DNA of 64,000 nucleotides from Agreia sp. Leaf283 (GTDB lineage Bacteria; Actinomycetota; Actinomycetes; Actinomycetales; Microbacteriaceae). Shown here one piece after another: positions 33,830 through 42,195 of the stretch (within the stretch, counting starts at the first letter, position 1; every line of letters starts with the position of its first letter). Under the pieces are notes generated by a model that worked only from the letters and a program-made list of their open reading frames with translations, was not told where the DNA came from and did not search any database. Made by a program: the position numbers and the translations under genes. The stretch spans positions 69,900 through 133,899 of the forward strand of contig NZ_LMNF01000001.1 of the NCBI RefSeq assembly GCF_001422485.1. The letters run 5' to 3'.

Positions 33830-34906
33830 ATGACCAGGCAGCGACACGAAGCCGACGCGATGCGCCGTGCGATCGAGCTGTCGCGGCGCGGCCCGGCCAA
33901 CGGTGCGAATCCCCGGGTCGGCTGCGTGATTCTGGATGCGTCGGGCCTGGTGATCGCCGAAGGCTGGCATCGCGGGCAGGGCACGGCGCACGCCGAGGTC
34001 GCCGCGCTCGACGCCCTGGCCGACCGCTCGCTCGCCCACGGCGCGACAGCGGTGGTGACGCTCGAGCCGTGCAACCACACCGGCACCACCGGCCCGTGCA
34101 GCGAGGCGCTCATCGCGGCCGGTATCGGCCGGGTCGTCTACGCCGTCGCAGATCCGGGCGTCTCATCGGCCGGGGGCGGCCAGCGCCTCCGCGACGCCGG
34201 CATCGACGTCGACGAGGGACTCCTCGGCGCCGAGGCCACCGAGAACATCCTGCCCTGGCTCACCGCGATGCGACGCGGCACGTCCTTCGTGACCGTCAAA
34301 TGGGCATCCAGTCTCGACGGCCGCGCGGCCGCGGCCGACGGCACCAGCCAGTGGATCACGGGACCTGCCGCCCGAGCCGATGTGCATCGGCGGCGCGCCG
34401 AGGCGGGCGTCATCGCGGTCGGCACCGGCACCGTGCTTGCCGACGACCCCGGCCTGACGGCGCGTGACGCCGAAGGCCGTGAGCTGCCCGAGCAGCCGAT
34501 CCCCGTGATCGTCGGACGCCGTGCGGTGCCGCGCGAATCGCGCGTCCTCGCGCATCCGGCCGGCGTCATCGAGTACCCGCATCGCGACCTGCCGGGGCTT
34601 CTCGCCTCGCTCGCCGAGCGCCACGTGCGCCATGTGTTCGTCGAGGGCGGCCCGACCCTCGCGAGCGCTTTTCTCGCCGCGGGTCTCGCAGACGAGGTGC
34701 TCGTCTACGTCGCGCCCGCGCTGCTGGGCGGACCCGCGACCGCGGTGACCGACATCGGGGTGCACACCATCTCCGAGCAGCGCCGCATGAGTTTCACCCA
34801 CGTCGAGCGACTCGGCGACGACGTGCTGCTCGTCGCCCGCCCCCAGAACTCCCCCGAGGCGGACTCCGCCCGCACAGACTCCGCCACACCGAAGGAAGAC
34901 GACTGA
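33830..34906 (+). CDS. ribD: Bifunctional diaminohydroxyphosphoribosylaminopyrimidine deaminase / 5-amino-6-(5-phosphoribosylamino)uracil reductase
   Basis: Performs the second and third steps of riboflavin synthesis. Residues 1-145 are the zinc deaminase domain, with HAEVAAL (His54, Glu56) and PCNHTGTTGPC (Cys81, Cys90). The rest is the NADPH-dependent reductase domain (VKWASSLDGRAA, GTGTVLADDPGLTARD, FVEGGPTLASAFL). ATG at 33830 follows CGGAG; an in-frame ATG at 33806 is less well placed. 358 residues, normal length. First gene of the rib operon under the FMN riboswitch. Confidence 0.96.
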   Translation: MTRQRHEADAMRRAIELSRRGPANGANPRVGCVILDASGLVIAEGWHRGQGTAHAEVAALDALADRSLAHGATAVVTLEPCNHTGTTGPCSEALIAAGIGRVVYAVADPGVSSAGGGQRLRDAGIDVDEGLLGAEATENILPWLTAMRRGTSFVTVKWASSLDGRAAAADGTSQWITGPAARADVHRRRAEAGVIAVGTGTVLADDPGLTARDAEGRELPEQPIPVIVGRRAVPRESRVLAHPAGVIEYPHRDLPGLLASLAERHVRHVFVEGGPTLASAFLAAGLADEVLVYVAPALLGGPATAVTDIGVHTISEQRRMSFTHVERLGDDVLLVARPQNSPEADSARTDSATPKEDD

Positions 34907-34907
34907 C

Positions 34908-35519
34908 ATGTTCACCGGAATCATCGAAGAACGCGGAACGATCACGGCGGTCGTCGCCTCGAGCGACGCACTGCGCCTGACCGTCCGCGGCCCCCTGTCC
35001 GTCTCCGACGCCCGCCACGGGGACTCCATCTCGGTCAGCGGCGTCTGTCTGACCGTCGTCGATCGCGTCGACGACACCTTCACCGCCGACGTGATGGCGC
35101 AGACGTTGGCCATGTCGACCATCGGCTCGCTCGTGGAGGGTTCCGAGGTGAACCTCGAGCGCGCGGCACTGGTGGGAGACAGGCTCGGCGGCCATATCGT
35201 GCAGGGGCACATCGACGGCACGGCGACCGTTCTCTCGGTCTCCCCCGGCGACGCATGGAGCGTGCTCCGGTTCCGCCTCTCGCGCGAGAACGCCCGTCTC
35301 GTCGTCGACAAGGGATCGATCGCGGTCTCCGGCGTCTCGCTCACCGTCTCGGCCGTCGGACACGACGACGAGGGCGACTGGTTCGAGGTGTCGCTCATTC
35401 CCGAGACCCTGTCGGCCACGACCCTGGGAACGCTCTCGCCGGGCGACCGGGTCAACATCGAGACCGACATCCTCGCCCGGCACGTGGAACGCCTCCTCTC
35501 GTTCGGAGCCCGCTCATGA
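34908..35519 (+). CDS. ribE: Riboflavin synthase alpha chain
   Basis: Dismutates two 6,7-dimethyl-8-ribityllumazine molecules to riboflavin and the pyrimidine precursor. 203 residues with the two internal lumazine-binding barrels: MFTGIIEERGTI and SVSGVCLTV in the first, HIVQGHIDG and AVSGVSLTV in the second. It starts one base after the ribD stop (ATG at 34908) and its stop overlaps the ribBA start in an ATGA junction. Complete and ordinary. Confidence 0.96.
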   Translation: MFTGIIEERGTITAVVASSDALRLTVRGPLSVSDARHGDSISVSGVCLTVVDRVDDTFTADVMAQTLAMSTIGSLVEGSEVNLERAALVGDRLGGHIVQGHIDGTATVLSVSPGDAWSVLRFRLSRENARLVVDKGSIAVSGVSLTVSAVGHDDEGDWFEVSLIPETLSATTLGTLSPGDRVNIETDILARHVERLLSFGARS

Positions 35520-36859
35520 CCGCCACGCCGTCTTCACCGACTTCTCTCTCGCCGATGACCGAGGTCCTCGACGCCCTCCGCCAGGGTCGACCCGTGATCG
35601 TGGCCGACGCGGAGAACCGCGAGAACGAGGGCGACGCGATCCTGGCCGCCGAGCATGCGTCTCCCGAGTGGATCGCCTGGATGGTGCGGCACACCTCCGG
35701 GTTCCTGTGCGCACCGATGACGGCGGAGACGAGCGACAGACTGGGGCTTCCGCGCATGGTCGAGCGCAACGAGGATTCGTTGCGCACCGACTACACGGTC
35801 ACGGTCGACGCGTCGTCGGGCATCACGACGGGGATCAGCGCCACCGACAGGGCGGAGACGTTCCGTCGCCTCGCCGACCCGACGTCGACCCCGCAGAGCT
35901 TCATCCGGCCAGGCCACGTGCTGCCGGTGCGTGCCGTCTCTGGCGGAGTGCGCGTGCGACCGGGCCACACCGAGGCGACCGTCGACCTGCTGACGCTGGC
36001 CGGCCTCACGCCGGTGGGCGTGATCGGCGAGATCGTCGCCGACGACGGCGAGATGATGCGCCTGCCCGGCCTGCTCGAGCTCGGGGCGGAAGCCGGGCTG
36101 CCCGTCACCACGATCGCTGCTCTCATCGACTACCTCGACGGCGTGGATGCGGCGGCCCGGCTCGCCGGAACACCGCCCGAGGCCATCGTCACGGCTCCCG
36201 AGGTCGCGAGCGAGCCGCTGCGCGTGACCTTCGAGGTCGAGACCACGGTTCCGACCGTGCACGGAGACTTCAGGATCAGGGCCTACCACGACACCGTCAC
36301 CGGCTACGAGCACCTGGCCCTCGTCTCGGGCGATCCCGCATCCGCCGCCGCCGTCGTGCGCGTGCACTCGGAGTGCCTGACCGGCGAGGCGTTCGGGTCG
36401 CTCAAGTGCGAATGCGGCCCCCAGCTGCAGGAGGCCCTCGACCAGGTGCACGCCACGGGCGGCGTGGTCATCTACCTCCGCGGCCACGAGGGGCGGGGCA
36501 TCGGTCTGCTGAACAAGCTCCGGGCCTATCGACTGCAGGAGGACGGCCTCGACACCCTCGACGCCAACCTCGCTCTCGGGCTTCCCGCCGACGCCCGCGA
36601 CTACGGGGCCGCGGTCGCCATCCTGGCCGATCTCGGCATCCGATCGGTTCGGCTGCTCACGAACAACCCGGATAAGGTGAGCCAGCTCGAGCAGCACGGC
36701 GTGACCGTCGCCGAACGGGTGCCCCTCATCGTCGGCGTTGACGCGGCGAACGCCGGGTACCTCACCGCGAAGGCGTCGCGCATGGGCCATGTCATTCCCG
36801 AGTGGGTCACTCGCGACCAGCTCTCCCCCACAACCCCCGACGAAAGGCCCACATCATGA
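35516..36859 (+). CDS. ribBA: Bifunctional 3,4-dihydroxy-2-butanone-4-phosphate synthase / GTP cyclohydrolase II
   Basis: Supplies both riboflavin precursors. Residues 1-215 are the DHBP synthase domain with ENRENEGDAI, TTGISATDRAET and RPGHVLPVRA. Residues 225-430 are GTP cyclohydrolase II, with HSECLTGEAFGSLKCECGPQ (zinc cysteines), RGHEGRGIGL and LLTNNPDKV. 447 residues; both catalytic halves appear intact, unlike some fused proteins where one half decays. ATGA overlaps couple it to ribE upstream and ribH downstream. Confidence 0.96.
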   Translation: MTATPSSPTSLSPMTEVLDALRQGRPVIVADAENRENEGDAILAAEHASPEWIAWMVRHTSGFLCAPMTAETSDRLGLPRMVERNEDSLRTDYTVTVDASSGITTGISATDRAETFRRLADPTSTPQSFIRPGHVLPVRAVSGGVRVRPGHTEATVDLLTLAGLTPVGVIGEIVADDGEMMRLPGLLELGAEAGLPVTTIAALIDYLDGVDAAARLAGTPPEAIVTAPEVASEPLRVTFEVETTVPTVHGDFRIRAYHDTVTGYEHLALVSGDPASAAAVVRVHSECLTGEAFGSLKCECGPQLQEALDQVHATGGVVIYLRGHEGRGIGLLNKLRAYRLQEDGLDTLDANLALGLPADARDYGAAVAILADLGIRSVRLLTNNPDKVSQLEQHGVTVAERVPLIVGVDAANAGYLTAKASRMGHVIPEWVTRDQLSPTTPDERPTS

Positions 36860-37335
36860 GCGGTGCAGGATCCCCCACTCTCAACACCGACGGCGACGGC
36901 CTGAAGATCACGATCGTCGCCGGCCTCTGGCACGAGACCATCACGAACGGCCTCCTCGCCGGCGCGCACCGGGTTCTCGACGCGTCAGGCGCCGAGGTCA
37001 GCGAGGTGCGGGTTCCGGGCAGCTTCGAACTGCCCGTGGTCGCGAAGGCCGCGCTCGAGGCAGGAGCAGACGCCGTCGTGGCGCTCGGCGTGATCATCCG
37101 CGGCGGCACGCCGCACTTCGAGTACGTGTCGGATGCCGCGACCTCCGGCCTCACCCACGTGAGCATCCAGACGGGCAAGCCGATCGGCTTCGGCGTTCTC
37201 ACGCTCGACGACGAGAAGCAGGGACTCGACCGTGCAGGGCTGCCCGACTCGAAGGAGGACAAGGGGGCCGAGGCTGCCGAGGCCGCCCTCGCGACCGCCC
37301 AGGCGATCCGCAAGATCATGCTGGAACGCCGCTGA
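36856..37335 (+). CDS. ribH: 6,7-dimethyl-8-ribityllumazine synthase
   Basis: Condenses dihydroxybutanone phosphate with the aminouracil to form lumazine, the substrate of riboflavin synthase; 159 residues, assembling as a pentamer or icosahedral shell in the family. Seen: IVAGLWHETITNGLLAGA, VPGSFELPVVAK and GVIIRGGTPHFEYVS (catalytic His). ATG at 36856 overlaps the ribBA stop. Last gene of the operon, ending four bases from the convergent ribokinase gene with no obvious terminator between. Confidence 0.96.
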   Translation: MSGAGSPTLNTDGDGLKITIVAGLWHETITNGLLAGAHRVLDASGAEVSEVRVPGSFELPVVAKAALEAGADAVVALGVIIRGGTPHFEYVSDAATSGLTHVSIQTGKPIGFGVLTLDDEKQGLDRAGLPDSKEDKGAEAAEAALATAQAIRKIMLERR

Positions 37336-37339
37336 GCCG

Positions 37340-38155
37340 TCAGTCGGGCTGCGCGCCGACCCACTCGACGGCGCGACCCGCCGCGTCACTCGCGGCCTGC
37401 ATGGCGGCGCGCGCATCCAGGCCGGCCGCGAGGCCCGCGGCCAGCGTGCCGCAGTAGCTGTCGCCCGCGCCCGTGGTGTCGACCACGCGATCGACCCGGG
37501 CGGCGGCGACCTCGATGGAGCCCCAGCGCGAGCCGGCCGAGCCGAGCGTGACCAGCAGCGACTCGGGCGACACCCCGGAGCTCTCGAGCTGCTGCGCCTC
37601 GTGCTCGTTCACGACCACCGGGTCGGCGAGCGCGAGGATCTCGACGGGGATCTCCGCGAACGGAGCGAGATTGAGCACCACCCTGGCGCCACGCGAGTGC
37701 GCCATGCGCGCCGCCTCGGCGATCACCTCGAGGTCGGACTCCAGGGGCGCGAGAAGCACGTCGCCCGGTTCGACGGACTCGAGGGGACGAAGGTCATCGG
37801 TGGTGAGACGGGCGTTGGCGCCCGGCGACACGATGATGGTGTTCTCGGCCTGCGCGTCGAGGGCGATCATCGCATGCCCGGTGGTCGAGCCCTCTGTCAC
37901 CGCGACCCCGCTCGCGTCGATCCCGCGAGCGCGGAGCCGCGCGATGTAGTCGTGCCCGCCCGCGTCGTCGCCGACACGACCGATGAAGAGGACCTGTGCG
38001 CCCGCCGCCGCGGCTGCTACGGCCTGGTTCGCTCCCTTTCCTCCGAAGAAGGTGGCCACGTCGCCGCCCATGAGCGTTTCGCCAGGTCGGGGGTGTCTCT
38101 CGACCTCGACGACCGAGTCGATGTTGAGGGAACCGACGACGAAGACGCGGGGCAT
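37340..38155 (-). CDS. rbsK: Ribokinase (PfkB family)
   Basis: Phosphorylates ribose to ribose-5-phosphate. 271 residues with the N-terminal PfkB signature GGDVATFFGGKGANQAVAAA (about 30-49) and the C-terminal DTTGAGDSYCG, whose Asp is the catalytic base. The family also includes other pentose and nucleoside kinases. Ribose released by the nucleoside hydrolase at 4306 would be a source of substrate. The start is ATG at 38155. A LacI-type palindrome lies 52 bases upstream. Confidence 0.88.
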   Translation of the reverse strand: MPRVFVVGSLNIDSVVEVERHPRPGETLMGGDVATFFGGKGANQAVAAAAAGAQVLFIGRVGDDAGGHDYIARLRARGIDASGVAVTEGSTTGHAMIALDAQAENTIIVSPGANARLTTDDLRPLESVEPGDVLLAPLESDLEVIAEAARMAHSRGARVVLNLAPFAEIPVEILALADPVVVNEHEAQQLESSGVSPESLLVTLGSAGSRWGSIEVAAARVDRVVDTTGAGDSYCGTLAAGLAAGLDARAAMQAASDAAGRAVEWVGAQPD

Positions 38156-38206
38156 GGCTGTCCATCCTGAACGGCCACCGTCGGACGCGTTCGGCACCAT
38201 TGTAGG

Positions 38207-38218
38207 TGAACCGCTTAC
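38207..38218. promoter_or_regulatory. LacI-family-like operator upstream of rbsK
   Basis: TGAACCGCTTAC resembles the CG-centred LacI/GalR half-site pattern (TGAANCGNTTNA). It lies 52 bases upstream of the ribokinase start, a usual place for a repressor. The match is short and could be chance. Confidence 0.3.
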
Positions 38219-38417
38219 GTATGCCGCTGCGGGAATGACCCCCGCAGGGGGCGTGCCGCGCCCGATTCGCGCGTATGGTTGTCGGGGCGCAGAACCGGCG
38301 CCGACACTTTTCGCATCGATGACGCTCGTGGGGACCGACGAACAACGTTGCCACTCCCGGCGTCATGCCGATGCGCTCTCGTCATCGCGTCTCCACGCAC
38401 TCACCGAAAGCCCGCTC

Positions 38418-39818
38418 ATGTCATCCGCAGCCCCGGCCGCAACAGCGCCCGCGCCCAAGACCAATCCGCGCTCGCGCGTCATCCTCGCCAGCCTCATCGG
38501 CACGTCGATCGAGTTCTACGACTTCTACGTCTATGCCACAGCGGCCGTGCTCGTCTTCCCGAAGCTCTTCTTTCCGAACGCCGACGACACCACCGCGCTG
38601 CTGAGCTCGTTCGCCGCCTTCGGCGCCGCGTTCGTGGCACGACCCATCGGCTCGATCATCTTCGGCCACTTCGGCGACAGGATCGGCCGCAAGGGCACGC
38701 TCGTGGCCTCGCTGCTCACCATGGGTATCGCGACGGTGCTGATCGGATGCCTGCCCACCGCGAGTGCGGACGGCTGGATCGTGCTCGCCCCGACGTTCCT
38801 CGTCATCCTCCGCTTCTGCCAGGGCCTCGGCCTCGGCGGCGAGTGGAGCGGCGCGGCGCTGCTCGCGACCGAGAACGCCCCGAAGGGCAAGCGCGCCATC
38901 TACGGCACGTTCCCCCAGCTGGGCGCCCCCATCGGCTTCATCGTCGCCAACGGCGTGTTCCTCTGGCTGTCACTCGGACTCAGCGCCGAGGACTTCGCCG
39001 CCTGGGGCTGGCGTATCCCGTTCCTCGGCAGCGCCCTGCTCGTCGCCGTCGGCCTCTACGTGCGCTTCAAGCTCATCGAGACCCCCGCCTTCCAGAAGGT
39101 GGTCGAGAAGGGCGAGGTCGCCAAGCTCCCCCTCGCCCGCGTCTTCAAGACCAGCTGGTGGCCGCTCATCCTCGGCACGTTCATCATGCTGGCCACCTAC
39201 GTGCTGTTCTACCTGATGACCACCTTCACCCTCACCTTCGGTACGACCCCCGCGACAGTCGAAGCCGGCCAGGCCGCGGCCGAGAAGGCGGGCAAGCCGT
39301 TCTCGGCCGACACGTTCGTCGCGGGCCTCGGCTACCCCCGTAACGACTTCCTCGTGATGCTGATCATCGGCGTCGTGTTCTTCGGAATCTTCACGCTGGT
39401 CGCCGGTCCCCTCGCCGAGAAGTTCGGTCGCCGCAAGACCCTCATCTGGGTCACGGTGGGCATCATCGTGTTCGGCCTGCTCTTCGTACCGCTCTTCGGC
39501 GGCGGCTTCGTGGGTGTCATGGCCCTGCTCATCATCGGCTTCACGCTGATGGGGCTCACCTTCGGCCCGATGGGATCGATCCTGCCGGAGCTGTTCCCGA
39601 CCAACGTTCGCTACACCGGCTCGGCCATCAGCTACAACGTCGCGAGCATCCTCGGTGCGGCTGTCGCCCCGTTCATCGCCGTCTGGTTGTGGACCATCGC
39701 CGACGGCAGCACGTGGCTGGTCGGCCTGTACCTCAGCGCCGCGGCCGTGATCACGCTGGTTGCCCTCATCGCGAGCAAGGAGACGAAGGACGTCGACTAC
39801 GAGTCGAACGTCTCCTGA
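38418..39818 (+). CDS. MFS transporter, metabolite:H+ symporter (MHS) type
   Basis: A 466-residue, 12-segment transporter. SLIGTSIEFYDFYVYATAA in the first segment, the inter-helix loop GHFGDRIGRKGTL and the repeat LAEKFGRRKTLIW in the second half are the signatures of the MHS/ProP-like subgroup, which takes up organic acids, betaine or similar solutes with protons. TM4-5 shows RFCQGLGLGGEWSGA. ATG at 38418 is the start. A 54-base hairpin follows the stop. The substrate is not determined. Confidence 0.9.
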   Translation: MSSAAPAATAPAPKTNPRSRVILASLIGTSIEFYDFYVYATAAVLVFPKLFFPNADDTTALLSSFAAFGAAFVARPIGSIIFGHFGDRIGRKGTLVASLLTMGIATVLIGCLPTASADGWIVLAPTFLVILRFCQGLGLGGEWSGAALLATENAPKGKRAIYGTFPQLGAPIGFIVANGVFLWLSLGLSAEDFAAWGWRIPFLGSALLVAVGLYVRFKLIETPAFQKVVEKGEVAKLPLARVFKTSWWPLILGTFIMLATYVLFYLMTTFTLTFGTTPATVEAGQAAAEKAGKPFSADTFVAGLGYPRNDFLVMLIIGVVFFGIFTLVAGPLAEKFGRRKTLIWVTVGIIVFGLLFVPLFGGGFVGVMALLIIGFTLMGLTFGPMGSILPELFPTNVRYTGSAISYNVASILGAAVAPFIAVWLWTIADGSTWLVGLYLSAAAVITLVALIASKETKDVDYESNVS

Positions 39819-39840
39819 CCCGCGTCACCGCACGCATCCA

Positions 39841-39894
39841 CGAGCCTGCGAACCGCCGCCAGTGCCCTGCACTGTGCGGCAGTTCGCAGGCTCG
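39841..39894 (+). terminator. 54-base near-perfect hairpin after the MFS gene
   Basis: The outer 19-base arms (starting CGAGCCTGCGAA and ending TTCGCAGGCTCG) match with one mismatch, and the centre contains a second stem, CAGTG and CACTG. It begins 23 bases after the stop of the transporter gene. The size and perfection exceed a typical terminator, so an immobile repeat element is possible. Confidence 0.75.
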
Positions 39895-39911
39895 AGGCAT
39901 ATGGTGAGGAC

Positions 39912-40121
39912 ATGTCGATTCACGCGGGCACGCCGTGGCGCAACGCCGGTTCCTGGCGAGGCGACGAGCCCCGACGGGCGATCCGCGCCTGGCTTCTCGC
40001 ATCCGGTCTCGGCGGCCTGATGCTCGCGGCCCTTCTGCTCGCTCCCCCGGTCTCGCCCCCGGCGTCGTCGATCGACACCCCCGCGGTCGACACCCCCGCG
40101 GTCGTCGTCACCACGCGGTGA
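39912..40121 (+). CDS. Small hypothetical membrane protein
   Basis: A 69-residue frame with a polar, Arg-rich first 25 residues, one hydrophobic segment (LLASGLGGLMLAALLLAPPV, about 28-47) and a Pro/Thr tail with the duplicated IDTPAVDTPAV. GTGAGGAC immediately before the ATG is an acceptable ribosome binding site. It lies between the MFS hairpin and the ABC exporter gene. No family is recognised; positive-inside charge distribution is the main support for it being real. Confidence 0.4.
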   Translation: MSIHAGTPWRNAGSWRGDEPRRAIRAWLLASGLGGLMLAALLLAPPVSPPASSIDTPAVDTPAVVVTTR

Positions 40122-40227
40122 CCCGCATCGCGCGCACGCGGTGCACAATTGTGAGAGGCACGCGCACTCGGCTCGACCGACCGTGCGGCGCATCGCACTC
40201 CCCTCTTCCCGCAGTAGAAAGATCCGC

Positions 40228-42060
40228 ATGAGCACCAGCACGCAGCCACGACGCCGACTGGGCCGATCGCCGAAGCCCGAAGACGGCCCCCGCGCGAAGT
40301 TCAGCCAGCTGCTGCCCTATCTCTCCGAGCACCGACCGATCCTCGGTGTCGTCATCGTGCTCAGCATTCTGGGCGCGGCCGCCAGCCTGGCCCAGCCCCT
40401 GCTGGTGAGCCAGGTCATCACCGTGGTTCAGGCCGGCGATCCACTGGGAACGCTCGTCACCGCGCTGGTGGTCCTCGTGGTCGTCTCCGGTCTCATCAGC
40501 GGGTTCCAGCACTACCTGCTGCAGCGCACGGGTACGGCAGTCGTGCTGTCGGCCCGCCGCCAGCTGGTGCGCCGTATGCTGCGCCTGCCGATCCGCGAGT
40601 TCGACGTGCGCAGGACGGGCGACCTCGTGAGCCGCGTCGGCAGCGACACCACGCTGCTCTACGCCGTCATCACCCAGGGTCTCGTCGATGCCATCGGCGG
40701 CTCGCTCGTGTTCTTCGGCGCTTTGATCGCCATGCTCATCATCGATCCCGTGCTGCTCGGCCTCACCGTCGCGGTCATCGCCGTCTCCGTTGTCACCGTC
40801 GTTCTCATCTCGGGCCGCGTGCGCACCGCCAGCCGCAAGCAGCAGGAGAAGGTCGGCGACCTCGCGGCATCGGTCGAGCGCTCGCTCGGCGCCATCCGCA
40901 CGGTGCGCGCGTCGAACGCCACCGACCGCGAGATCGCGGCCATCGAAACGGATGCGCGGGGCGCGTTCGACATGGGAGTGCGGGTCGCGAAGATCTCGGC
41001 CCTCGTCGTGCCCATCGCCGGTATTGCTCTGCAGGTGTCGCTGCTGGTCGTGCTCGGCGTGGGCGGCTTCCGCGTCGCGGACGGCTCGATCACCATCGCC
41101 AGCCTGATCTCGTTCATCCTCTTCCTGTTCATGATGATCATGCCGCTCGGCCAAGCGTTCGGCGCGCTCAACTCCGTGAACCAGGCGCTCGGCGCCCTCG
41201 GCCGCATCCAGGAGATCATCGATCTGCCGGTGGAGACGCAGTTCGACGCCGACATCGCTCGCACCTCGGCTCCGCCCATCGCATCCGACGGAGTCGCTCT
41301 CGAGTTCGACGACGTGCACTTCGCGTATGCCGGCGCGCCCGTCGACGATGCCGACGTGCCCGCGGGCGGGCCCATGGCATCCGGTGTTCTGCACGGCGTG
41401 AGCTTCGCGGCCCGCCAGGGTCAGCGCACGGCGCTCGTCGGCCCGTCTGGAGCCGGCAAGAGCACCATGCTGGCGCTCATCGAGCGCTTCTACGATCCGA
41501 CCTCGGGCACCGTGCGCCTCGGCGGAATCGACCTCAAGGCGATCGACCGCGAGACGCTGCGGTCGCAGATCGGATACGTCGAGCAGGACGCGCCCGTGCT
41601 CGCCGGCACGATCCGTCAGAACCTGCTGCTCGCGTCTCCCGACGCCACCGATGCGCAGTGCATCGAGGTGCTGCACGCCGTGAACCTCGGCGAGGTGCTC
41701 GACCGCAACGACAACGGGCTCGACGCCGCCGTCGGCGAGGACGGCGTGATGCTCTCGGGCGGCGAACGCCAGCGGCTGGCCATCGCCCGGGCCCTTCTCG
41801 CGGCCCCGCCCATCCTGCTGCTCGACGAATCGACGTCGAGCCTCGACGGCCTCAACGAGCAGATGCTGCGCGAGGCCATCGACGCTGTCGCGGAGAACCG
41901 CACGCTCATCGTGATCGCGCACCGGCTGTCGACGGTCGTCGACTCCGATCAGATCGTGGTGCTCGAGCACGGTCGGGTCGTCGGAGTGGGAACGCACTCC
42001 GAGCTCGTCGTGTCGACGCCGCTGTACAAGGACCTGGCGAAGCACCAGCTGCTGGTGTGA
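40228..42060 (+). CDS. ABC transporter, fused membrane and ATP-binding domains (exporter)
   Basis: A 610-residue half-transporter of the lipid/drug exporter class. Six membrane segments occupy about residues 35-320, followed by the ATPase: GPSGAGKST (Walker A), LSGGERQRLAIARALL (signature) and ILLLDEST (Walker B), with IAHRLSTV (H-loop). It would act as a homodimer or with a partner. A 45-residue insertion-like segment with VDDADVPAGGPMASG lies in the ATPase beta-subdomain. ATG at 40228 follows AGAAAGATCC, a weak site. The substrate is unknown. Confidence 0.93.
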   Translation: MSTSTQPRRRLGRSPKPEDGPRAKFSQLLPYLSEHRPILGVVIVLSILGAAASLAQPLLVSQVITVVQAGDPLGTLVTALVVLVVVSGLISGFQHYLLQRTGTAVVLSARRQLVRRMLRLPIREFDVRRTGDLVSRVGSDTTLLYAVITQGLVDAIGGSLVFFGALIAMLIIDPVLLGLTVAVIAVSVVTVVLISGRVRTASRKQQEKVGDLAASVERSLGAIRTVRASNATDREIAAIETDARGAFDMGVRVAKISALVVPIAGIALQVSLLVVLGVGGFRVADGSITIASLISFILFLFMMIMPLGQAFGALNSVNQALGALGRIQEIIDLPVETQFDADIARTSAPPIASDGVALEFDDVHFAYAGAPVDDADVPAGGPMASGVLHGVSFAARQGQRTALVGPSGAGKSTMLALIERFYDPTSGTVRLGGIDLKAIDRETLRSQIGYVEQDAPVLAGTIRQNLLLASPDATDAQCIEVLHAVNLGEVLDRNDNGLDAAVGEDGVMLSGGERQRLAIARALLAAPPILLLDESTSSLDGLNEQMLREAIDAVAENRTLIVIAHRLSTVVDSDQIVVLEHGRVVGVGTHSELVVSTPLYKDLAKHQLLV

Positions 42061-42082
42061 CGCGGCCTCTCTCTGAGCCTGT

Positions 42083-42190
42083 CGTTCCCTGAGCCTGTCG
42101 AAGGGAAATCAGCCCGCGGGAATCGCCCTTCGACAAGCTCAGGGAACGGTTTCCTACGCGGGAATGGCCCTTCGACAAGCTCAGGGAACG
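42083..42190. repeat. Repeat cluster (one inverted, two direct 23-bp units) between convergent genes
   Basis: An inverted unit at 42083-42105 faces direct units at 42126-42148 and 42168-42190, the latter two 42 bases apart with near-identical spacers. An extra fragment (TGAGCCTGTCG) lies at 42074-42084. The opposed copies can form a long hairpin between the convergent ABC exporter and gabD genes, consistent with a bidirectional terminator role. Confidence 0.9.
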
Positions 42191-42195
42191 GGGAT

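Noticed and set aside
244-42190. Insertion sequences or transposons behind the 23-bp repeats
   Set aside because: No transposase frame, terminal repeats or target duplications are seen near any cluster.
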